A DNA stretch of 64,000 nucleotides from the NCBI RefSeq assembly GCF_000429105.1, contig NZ_AUBF01000007.1:62001-126000 (forward strand), read 5' to 3'. How positions within the stretch are numbered: the first letter of the stretch is position 1; each line of letters starts with the position of its first letter. This DNA is from Schaalia suimastitidis DSM 15538. GTDB lineage: Bacteria; Actinomycetota; Actinomycetes; Actinomycetales; Actinomycetaceae. Position numbers and translations under genes: made by a program. The notes beneath the pieces were generated by a model. It searched no databases. It was given only the letters and a program-made list of their open reading frames with translations, and was not told the origin of the DNA. Below are positions 55,030 through 61,994 of the stretch, one piece after another.

Positions 55030-56007
55030 ATGGCACGTCCCGCACAATTCATCCTTACTGCTGCCGCAGCCACACTACTCGCAGCGACACTGCCTGCACA
55101 TGCTGCAATGGCTGATACTGGACAGGATCTGTCCATCTCAGTTCCGAAGCTCACCATGTCGTTAGGGCATGAAGGCACACTCATTAGTGATGGAACGCAG
55201 CACGACGCTTCCGTCGGAAAGCCATACCGAATCGTCGTGACACTGACCAACAGTTCAGAAGACAACCTTGACAATGTGCTTGTAAATAGTCTGAATGCGC
55301 AAGGACTTGAAGTGCGTGTTGAACGTTGTGACATCTTTGAAGATCCACTTACGAAGCCTAGCGGCATTAGGTTAGAGCGGAACAACTCGTATACGAATTG
55401 CAGCTTCAATGTGACTGCAAAGGAAGCGGGTGTCAAGGTCATCACCGTTGCTGCGGGGGGGATGGTTTCCGAAAAAGATACGCCGGCCACGGGAACAGCC
55501 TCTGCTACCGTGAACTTTAAGGCTGCTGAAAACACTAATCCAGGGACCGATCCGAATACACAACCTGAGGACCCCAAGAAGCCCGATGTGAATCCTTCTG
55601 ATCCCACGCCTCAGGACCCAAAGGATACCCCGAAGCCTGAGGATCCAAAGACCGAAACTCCAAAGCCACAGGACCCGAAGGACACTCCGAAACCTCAGGA
55701 TCCCAAGGATCAAGATCCTAAGACCGAGAAGCCAAAGCCCCTGGATCCAAAGATGCAGGATCCGCAGGCAAAGCCTCAGGCACCCGCTGGTGACGCTCCT
55801 GCGCAGCCAAGGAAACCCGAGGTCACCCAAAATGGCGCTCAACCAGGGGTACCGCCGCAGGGGGGAAACCAGGGAGCGAAGACGAATGCTCCTCAAGGAG
55901 CCGGAAAACTTGCCAAGACGGGTGTGAATACACCTCTTGCTGCGACAGTGCTCATCGCTGGACTTGGTGGTGCAGCCCTACTAGGACGGCGCCTCGCCAC
56001 TAAATAA
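55030..56007 (+). CDS. LAxTG-anchored surface protein, paralogue 1
   Basis: 325 residues. Signal peptide (cleavage likely after AHA), a globular domain of about 140 residues with two Cys (R-V-E-R-C-D-I-F and Y-T-N-C-S-F), a stalk of about 95 residues rich in Pro, Asp and Lys (repeats of PKPQDPKD), then LAKTG at about 297-301, a membrane helix and GRRLATK. LAxTG is the motif used by class E sortases of actinobacteria. GGAGAGGG precedes ATG 55030. The next gene is a paralogue with the same C-terminus. Confidence 0.88.
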   Translation: MARPAQFILTAAAATLLAATLPAHAAMADTGQDLSISVPKLTMSLGHEGTLISDGTQHDASVGKPYRIVVTLTNSSEDNLDNVLVNSLNAQGLEVRVERCDIFEDPLTKPSGIRLERNNSYTNCSFNVTAKEAGVKVITVAAGGMVSEKDTPATGTASATVNFKAAENTNPGTDPNTQPEDPKKPDVNPSDPTPQDPKDTPKPEDPKTETPKPQDPKDTPKPQDPKDQDPKTEKPKPLDPKMQDPQAKPQAPAGDAPAQPRKPEVTQNGAQPGVPPQGGNQGAKTNAPQGAGKLAKTGVNTPLAATVLIAGLGGAALLGRRLATK

Positions 56008-56026
56008 ACAGTGGTCGCAGCCCCTC

Positions 56027-56076
56027 GCGCGCAGTCGCTATGCAGGATCCGAAACGATTCTCAGGCGACTGCGCGC
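56027..56076 (+). terminator. hairpin after surface protein 1
   Basis: GCGCGCAGTCGC (56027-56038) and GCGACTGCGCGC (56065-56076), 26-base loop. The arms resemble those of the hairpin at 57076, after the paralogue. Confidence 0.65.
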
Positions 56077-56174
56077 ACCATGCGTTTGGTGGAACACTGT
56101 GACGCTTCGTCACAACACCGCCCCTAAGGACATCACGCGCGATAAGTCCCCAACACACTGTGAAAGGTACAAAT

Positions 56175-57017
56175 ATGACACATCGAGTAAAACAACTTGC
56201 TCTCGTAGGGGTGCTTTCGACATTTCTTGTCGCAACCGCACCGATAGCTGCATTTGCCGATACTGTGACACCACCAAGTGTTCCTGACTTGGCATCTATA
56301 TCTGTGAGTTTGGGCAGTTCTGATGGAACGAACTTTAGTGATGGCGCACAACATATTCTCGCAACCGGGAAAGAGCACAGAATCGTTGTGACCATTAGTA
56401 ATTTTGGAAAAGAACGGCTTTCTGGCGTACACGTCAGTAGCTTCGGTGGGGGCGCTGAAGGCATCCAACTTTCAGGGGGTGCTTGCAAGATCTTCGATAC
56501 CCCAGGCATTATCGAGGGACAGCGACTCACACTTGAACCTACCGCGTCCGACACCAGTTGCAGTTTTACTCTCAAAGCAAATGCTGCCCAAACAATCGAC
56601 TTTAAGGTGGGCGTCGAAGGCACTGGAGCTGAGACAAATAAGGTGGTCACGGCAACTGCGACCGCTAAACTTCGTTTTGATGCAGTCGCAGACAACGGAC
56701 AACCGCCGGTTCCACCCGTAAATCCATCCGACCCCGGAACGCAAAATCCCAACCCTGCTGACCCAAAGCCACAGGACCCTCAAACAGAGAAGCCTCAGGA
56801 ACCCCAAACGCCGGGCGCGACTAACCCCACGCAGCCGGGTGACGGTGCACAAAAAACATCCCCTGCGACCACGCCCCAGGTCACGGCGACAGCCACACAA
56901 GCCCCCCAGGGTGCAGGCAAACTCGCGAAAACAGGGGTCAATGTTCCCTTTGCTGCCATGATCCTTGTCGGTGGAGTTGGGGCTGCGGCACTATTGGGAC
57001 GACGCCTGACCAAATAA
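56175..57017 (+). CDS. LAxTG-anchored surface protein, paralogue 2
   Basis: 280 residues. Same plan as its upstream neighbour: signal peptide (after AAFA), a domain with the shared pattern DGAQHILATGKEHRIVVTISN and two Cys, a shorter Pro-rich stalk (DPKPQDPQTEKPQEPQTP), QGAGKLAKTGVN, a membrane helix and GRRLTK. The C-terminal ~35 residues are nearly identical to paralogue 1 while the stalks differ, consistent with tandem duplication. ATG 56175 has GAAAGG upstream. Probably anchored to peptidoglycan by a sortase encoded elsewhere. Confidence 0.87.
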   Translation: MTHRVKQLALVGVLSTFLVATAPIAAFADTVTPPSVPDLASISVSLGSSDGTNFSDGAQHILATGKEHRIVVTISNFGKERLSGVHVSSFGGGAEGIQLSGGACKIFDTPGIIEGQRLTLEPTASDTSCSFTLKANAAQTIDFKVGVEGTGAETNKVVTATATAKLRFDAVADNGQPPVPPVNPSDPGTQNPNPADPKPQDPQTEKPQEPQTPGATNPTQPGDGAQKTSPATTPQVTATATQAPQGAGKLAKTGVNVPFAAMILVGGVGAAALLGRRLTK

Positions 57018-57075
57018 CGTACCTACCGTGCAGCAGGCGCCCACATAGTGCAACAACGCACTTGTTGTCACGTCA

Positions 57076-57122
57076 CGCGCAGTTGCCACCACTCCAACAC
57101 AAAGGATGGTGGCAACTGCGCG
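57076..57122 (+). terminator. hairpin after surface protein 2
   Basis: CGCGCAGTTGCCACCA (57076-57091) pairs perfectly with TGGTGGCAACTGCGCG (57107-57122); 15-base loop. No U-tract. Confidence 0.75.
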
Positions 57123-57184
57123 CATCTGAATCGACTCCTTAGGGCCTAGAATGGGACACTCAAGCCCACATATGGAGGTACCCC

Positions 57185-58903
57185 ATGGCAGACGCCGGTA
57201 GTCACCCCGCGTTCTTCGGCAATCAACCAGCCCGCGACGCACAGGCAACCCAGGACACTGACGAGACCGCAACTCCCACCGTTCCTGCCGACCTACTGCC
57301 GTACCTTATTGCTGCAGACGACGACGATACGCCTGCCCCCACCTCGTCAATTAATAGCGACGAGGAAGCCGAAAGCCTGAGAGCAGCCGCGCTGCGTGCC
57401 CTGGTGGAAAACTCGATGCTGCTTGGCCCAGACCCCAGCCTCCTTGCTGAGCTCGACGGAGAACTGCCCGAAGGGGAGGAATGGCGCGAAGACATTGAGG
57501 AAGACACCGCCGACCGACTCCACGTGCACGCCCTCAACGACGCAGCAACACATGCTGACCTGGTCGCGAAGGTTAACGACATCTACCGAAATATCGTGGC
57601 CCGCGCCCCAGAACACAAAGTTCAGCCCTCAATAGCCCGCGTTGAAGCTGTCCTCGACATCCTTGGTGACCCCCAACACACCTACCCCAGCGTTCACATC
57701 ACAGGGACAAACGGCAAAACATCTACAGCACGGATGGTGGACGCCATTCTCAGTGCTGCTGGGATGAAGGTTGGACGTTTTACCTCGCCACACCTCTCTG
57801 ATGTGCGCGAACGTATCAGCCTCGAAGGTGAACCCATTTCACACCAAGCATTCATTGCCGCCTGGGAGGATGTTGCTCCTTATATCAGCATGGTGGACCA
57901 ACAATCCGCTGCCGACCCCAGTGGGGCACAGCTGTCCTTCTTTGAAGTCTTCGCCGTAATGGCCCTGGCGGCATTCGCCGACTATCCGGTCGACGCTGCT
58001 GTGATCGAGGTGGGTATGGGCGGAAAATGGGACGCCACCAATGTTATCGGCGCAGACGTTGCCGTGATTACTTCCATTTCTCGCGATCACGAAAAATGGC
58101 TTGGGCGTGACCTCGAATCAATTGCCCAAGAAAAGGCGGGCATTATTAAACCTGGCCAAATCGTTGTCATCGAAAAACAAGACGAGGCGGTCCTTGACAT
58201 TTTGCGTGCACGCGCCCAGCAGGTCGACGCCATTGTCCGCTACGAGGGTGTTGACTTTGAAGTCCTGGATCGCACCATTGGCGTTGGTGGCCAAATGATG
58301 ACACTGCGAACACCCGCAGCGACTTACGAAGATGTCTTCGTGCCGCTATTTGGCGCCCACCAGGCACGCAATGCCGCTGCTGCCATCGCGGCAGCGGAAG
58401 CTTTCCTCGGTGGACGCAAACTCGACGGAAAACTCCTTGAAGACGCCATGCTGTCGGTGACGTCGCCTGGCAGGCTTCACGTCATTCGTTCATCGCCAAC
58501 AATCGTTGTCGACGCCGCACACAACCCTGGAGGTGCGGCCGCCCTGGCAGACGCTTTGGATGAATCCTTTGGGTTTGCCCGCACCGTTGGTGTCTTCAGT
58601 GCCATGGCCGACAAAGATGTGGAAAGTATCCTCGCAGAAGTTGAACCCCACTTTGACCATCTTGTTGTCACCTCCATGGACACTGACCGTGCCATGACGC
58701 TTGATGAGCTTTTCGCCATCGCCTGCGACGTCTTTGGTGAGGATCGCGTTGACGCGCGCGCCGACCTTGTGGAAGCCATCGACCAGGCTGTCACGGTCGC
58801 AGAGTCCACTACCGACCCAACAGACAGCGCAGGTATTGTAGTCTTTGGGTCTGTTGTTTTAGCTGGAACGGTCATTGATCTCATTGAGGCTCGCAAGGGG
58901 TGA
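57185..58903 (+). CDS. folC: folylpolyglutamate synthase / dihydrofolate synthase with acidic N-terminal extension
   Basis: 572 residues, about 130 more than usual. Adds glutamate to dihydropteroate or folates. The Mur-ligase core starts near residue 135: P-loop HITGTNGKTSTARM, FTSPHLSDVRERI, SISRDHEKWLG and VVDAAHNPGG. The first ~130 residues are acidic and of low complexity apart from a helical part (SLRAAALRALVENSMLL). GGAGG lies upstream of ATG 57185. folC is commonly near valS and ndk in actinobacteria; here dhaKLM separates it from ndk. Confidence 0.93.
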   Translation: MADAGSHPAFFGNQPARDAQATQDTDETATPTVPADLLPYLIAADDDDTPAPTSSINSDEEAESLRAAALRALVENSMLLGPDPSLLAELDGELPEGEEWREDIEEDTADRLHVHALNDAATHADLVAKVNDIYRNIVARAPEHKVQPSIARVEAVLDILGDPQHTYPSVHITGTNGKTSTARMVDAILSAAGMKVGRFTSPHLSDVRERISLEGEPISHQAFIAAWEDVAPYISMVDQQSAADPSGAQLSFFEVFAVMALAAFADYPVDAAVIEVGMGGKWDATNVIGADVAVITSISRDHEKWLGRDLESIAQEKAGIIKPGQIVVIEKQDEAVLDILRARAQQVDAIVRYEGVDFEVLDRTIGVGGQMMTLRTPAATYEDVFVPLFGAHQARNAAAAIAAAEAFLGGRKLDGKLLEDAMLSVTSPGRLHVIRSSPTIVVDAAHNPGGAAALADALDESFGFARTVGVFSAMADKDVESILAEVEPHFDHLVVTSMDTDRAMTLDELFAIACDVFGEDRVDARADLVEAIDQAVTVAESTTDPTDSAGIVVFGSVVLAGTVIDLIEARKG

Positions 58904-59022
58904 ACAGACGTTCAGTGGTCATTTGTGCCGTTTCGCATGGTGAAATGCGCAAAGCAATGGCACCATGGTTCTGTGCTCGACATTCGGGCTGCGACCACTG
59001 AACCCTGCTGCAAGGAGGCACC

Positions 59023-60015
59023 ATGAAGAAGCTGGTCAACGACGTTCACTCCGTCGTCAAAGAAACACTGGAAGGCTTTGCTCACGCACACGCCGACCTC
59101 GTTGACGTACACCTCGACCCCGACTACGTCACCCGCAAAACCCCCAAGGCTGAAGGCAAAGTTGGCCTCGTCTCCGGTGGAGGCTCCGGCCATGAACCCC
59201 TCCACGCAGGATATGTTGGCTTGGGTATGCTCGACGCTGCCGTACCCGGCGCTGTTTTCACTTCACCGACACCCGACCCCATTTTGGAAGCCACCAAAGC
59301 TGCCGACCACGGCGCAGGCGTTCTTCATATTGTCAAGAACTACACCGGCGACGTCCTCAACTTCGAAACAGCAGCCGAAATGGCTGAAATGGAAGATATC
59401 GAGGTGGCCACGGTCGTTGTCAACGACGACGTCGCAGTAGAAGACTCCCTCTACACTGCAGGCCGCCGAGGCGTGGCCGGTACGATCTTCGTTGAAAAAA
59501 TCGCTGGTGCTGCTGCTGAACGTGGCGACGACCTTGCGGGCGTTGCCGCGATAGCTACCCGAGTCAACGCCGAAATGCGTTCGATGGGCCTTGCCCTTGG
59601 CCCATGCACCGTTCCTCACGCAGGTAAGCCAAGCTTCGACCTTGCCGAGGACGAAATCGAACTCGGCATTGGTATTCACGGTGAACCAGGGTACCGCCGC
59701 GGACAGATGGAAAGCGCCGACGCCCTCATTGAAGAGCTCTACACCAAGGTGCGCGATGACCTCAAGGTGGAAGCAGGTCAGAAGGTCATTACACTCGTGA
59801 ACGGCATGGGAGGAACGCCCTCATCCGAGCTGTATATCTGCCATCGACGTCTGGTCGAATTACTCACGGCCGACGGTGTTGACATTGTGCGCTCAATGGT
59901 GGGCAATTATGTCACCAGCCTTGAAATGCCTGGCGTGTCAGTGACACTACTGCGCGTCGACGATGAACTACTCGAACTATTCGATGCGCCGGTGAATACA
60001 CCTGCGTGGAAATGA
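59023..60015 (+). CDS. dhaK: dihydroxyacetone kinase subunit DhaK
   Basis: 330 residues. Binds dihydroxyacetone covalently through H219 ([13 protein letters not shown]); [16 protein letters not shown] (51-66) and NYTGD (106-110) complete the site. It receives phosphate from DhaL-ADP. AAGGAGG lies 6 bases before ATG 59023. The dhaKLM genes are tightly packed and probably one unit that feeds DHA into glycolysis. Confidence 0.96.
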   Translation: MKKLVNDVHSVVKETLEGFAHAHADLVDVHLDPDYVTRKTPKAEGKVGLVSGGGSGHEPLHAGYVGLGMLDAAVPGAVFTSPTPDPILEATKAADHGAGVLHIVKNYTGDVLNFETAAEMAEMEDIEVATVVVNDDVAVEDSLYTAGRRGVAGTIFVEKIAGAAAERGDDLAGVAAIATRVNAEMRSMGLALGPCTVPHAGKPSFDLAEDEIELGIGIHGEPGYRRGQMESADALIEELYTKVRDDLKVEAGQKVITLVNGMGGTPSSELYICHRRLVELLTADGVDIVRSMVGNYVTSLEMPGVSVTLLRVDDELLELFDAPVNTPAWK

Positions 60016-60023
60016 GGACACCA

Positions 60024-60656
60024 ATGGCACTGGATGCCGCATGGGCAACAACCTGGATGGCGAAAACCCAAGAAGTGGTTGCTGCCAACCGTGAACGCCT
60101 TATCGATCTTGATCGCATGATCGGTGACGGCGACCACGGCGAAAACCTTGACCGGGGATTCACACAGGTTCGCGCCGCCCTAGAAAGCGCCGAGGCTGCA
60201 AGCGTGCAGGACGTACTTAAAACAGTGGCGAAAACACTGATGTCCACCGTGGGCGGTGCAGCTGGGCCGCTCTATGGCACCGCTTTCCTGCGCGCAGCTA
60301 AGGCAGCCACTACCAGTGAGCTTGACGCAAATGGTGTTGCTGCCATTGTGGGCGCAGCCCTTGAAGGGATACAGGCACGCGGCAAAGCTGAAGAGGGCGA
60401 AAAAACAATGGTGGACGCGTGGGCACCAGCAACGCGTGCTGCCTCGTTAGCAGCAGCAGAAGGTGCAGACGCAACTGCTGTGCTGCAGGCAGCTGCAGCA
60501 GCCGCCCATGAAGGCTCCCTCGCCACCGAACCCATGCAAGCGACGAAAGGACGCGCCTCATACCTGGGTGCGCGCTCCATCGGCCACCTCGACCCAGGTG
60601 CTGTCTCCTCCGCGCTGATTCTGGCTGCGGCAGCTGAGGCCGCAGCGGAGCAATGA
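60024..60656 (+). CDS. dhaL: dihydroxyacetone kinase subunit DhaL
   Basis: 210 residues. ADP-binding subunit; Mg-binding aspartates in DRMIGDGDHGEN (30-41) and MSTVGGAAGPLYGTAFLRA are diagnostic. ATG 60024 is preferred because GAGGA lies 6 bases upstream; an ATG at 60012 overlaps the dhaK stop (ATGA) and would add four residues. Confidence 0.94.
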   Translation: MALDAAWATTWMAKTQEVVAANRERLIDLDRMIGDGDHGENLDRGFTQVRAALESAEAASVQDVLKTVAKTLMSTVGGAAGPLYGTAFLRAAKAATTSELDANGVAAIVGAALEGIQARGKAEEGEKTMVDAWAPATRAASLAAAEGADATAVLQAAAAAAHEGSLATEPMQATKGRASYLGARSIGHLDPGAVSSALILAAAAEAAAEQ

Positions 60657-61381
60657 GTCCAAAGGTTGCTGTGGTTCTTGTGAGCCACAGCACCCTGATC
60701 GCTCAAGGCCTGGCTGAGCTTGCCGGGCAAATGGCGCCAGATGTGACGATATGCGCTGCCGGGGGTCGTGACGATGACGGTTTAGGAACCTCCTATGACC
60801 GTATCGAATCGGCTGTCGATACGGCGCTTGCTGCCATTGAAGGGCCCGGTAAGGGTGTGCTGATCCTTACTGACCTTGGCAGTGCCACCATGACGGCAGA
60901 GTCAGTGGTCGATATGGCTGACGAAGCTGAACTGCTCGCATTGGTGGACGCACCGCTCGTGGAAGGCGCTGTTGCGGCGGCGGTACGCGCACAGGTCGGT
61001 GACGGGCTTGACGAGGTGGTGGCAGCTGCCCGCGAAGCTGGCGCGCAGTGGGCTCCCGCACTAGGGGAGTGGACAAATGACGTGCCCGTACCTCACAGTG
61101 GTGACCCCGTTCAGTTGGACAGTGAGACCTTGTCTCGTCACGCAACGGTGGCCGACCCGGAAGGACTACATGCCCGCCCGGCTGCGTTGCTCGCTCGGCT
61201 TGCTGCCGAGTTTGACGCAGAAACCTTCGTCAACGACGCGGATGCTTCATCGGTCCTGGAACTTATGACCATCGGTGCACGTCATGGCGACATCGTACAA
61301 GTACGCTCCAGTGGCAGGCAGGCCGCAGAGGCCCTCGCGGCGGTCGTTGCCTACCTTGAAGGGCGCGAACTAAGCGCCTAA
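60653..61381 (+). CDS. dhaM: dihydroxyacetone kinase phosphotransfer subunit DhaM (EIIA-HPr)
   Basis: 242 residues. An N-terminal EIIA-man-like domain (phospho-His H12 in LVSHSTLIAQGLAEL) is followed by an HPr domain (RHATVADPEGLHARPAALLA). The EI-like third domain of E. coli DhaM is absent. It carries phosphate from PTS enzyme I/HPr to DhaL, so dihydroxyacetone is phosphorylated at the expense of PEP. Overlaps dhaL by 4 bases. A perfect hairpin terminator follows. Confidence 0.94.
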   Translation: MSPKVAVVLVSHSTLIAQGLAELAGQMAPDVTICAAGGRDDDGLGTSYDRIESAVDTALAAIEGPGKGVLILTDLGSATMTAESVVDMADEAELLALVDAPLVEGAVAAAVRAQVGDGLDEVVAAAREAGAQWAPALGEWTNDVPVPHSGDPVQLDSETLSRHATVADPEGLHARPAALLARLAAEFDAETFVNDADASSVLELMTIGARHGDIVQVRSSGRQAAEALAAVVAYLEGRELSA

Positions 61382-61401
61382 TGCCCTGTTGGCTTCCTCT
61401 T

Positions 61402-61440
61402 CTCGTTCCCCAAGCATGGGCTCTATGCTTGGGGAACGAG
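61402..61440 (+). terminator. terminator of dhaKLM
   Basis: CTCGTTCCCCAAGCAT (61402-61417) and ATGCTTGGGGAACGAG (61425-61440), 16 perfect pairs with a 7-base loop; no U-tract. Confidence 0.8.
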
Positions 61441-61470
61441 TCATTCAACATTTACTGAAAGGTGGCAACG

Positions 61471-61929
61471 ATGCCCACACCTGATCTGCTGGATCCACAC
61501 AAGGAACACACCCTCGTTCTGGTCAAACCTGACGGGTATCAACGGGGACTTACCGGTGAGGTCCTTAAACGTATCGAGGCCAAGGGGTACGTCCTTAAAG
61601 GCCTCAAAATTAAAAAAGCTACCGTGGAACTGCTGACCGAGCATTACACCGAACACAAAGAAAAACACTTCTTTAAAGACCTGCTGGACTATATGACCTC
61701 CGGCCCGATCGTTGCCGCTGTTGTTGAAGGCGACCGTGTCATCGAAGGAGTGCGTTCACTGATGGGCGCTACGAATCCCACGTTGGCTGCCCCCGGTACT
61801 ATCCGTGGTGATCTCGGTCGTGACTGGGGAGGTTCTGCCGTGTATAACATCGTCCACGGATCAGATTCGTCCACCTCCGCTGACCGGGAGATTGCCCTGT
61901 GGTTCCCTGAACTTGTCTTCCATAACTGA
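61471..61929 (+). CDS. ndk: nucleoside-diphosphate kinase
   Basis: 152 residues. Transfers the gamma-phosphate among nucleoside triphosphates through phospho-H129 (NIVHGSDS); TLVLVKPDGYQRG at the N-terminus and GPIVAAVVEGD are family signatures. ATG 61471 follows AAAGGTGG by about 8 bases; the GTG at 61462 is part of that ribosome binding site and is rejected. Confidence 0.97.
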   Translation: MPTPDLLDPHKEHTLVLVKPDGYQRGLTGEVLKRIEAKGYVLKGLKIKKATVELLTEHYTEHKEKHFFKDLLDYMTSGPIVAAVVEGDRVIEGVRSLMGATNPTLAAPGTIRGDLGRDWGGSAVYNIVHGSDSSTSADREIALWFPELVFHN

Positions 61930-61944
61930 ACGTTAATGTCTCGA

Positions 61945-61983
61945 AGTGCCCGCCGATAGCACCATACGCCTTCGGCGGGCACT
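61945..61983 (+). terminator. terminator of ndk
   Basis: AGTGCCCGCCGA (61945-61956) pairs with TCGGCGGGCACT (61972-61983), 15-base loop. Its last base is the first base of the presumed smc -10 element. Confidence 0.8.
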
Positions 61984-61988
61984 ATTCT
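61983..61988 (+). promoter_or_regulatory. -10 element TATTCT for leaderless smc
   Basis: TATTCT ends 6 bases before the GTG start of smc and abuts the ndk terminator. Confidence 0.55.
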
Positions 61989-61994
61989 TGACCT

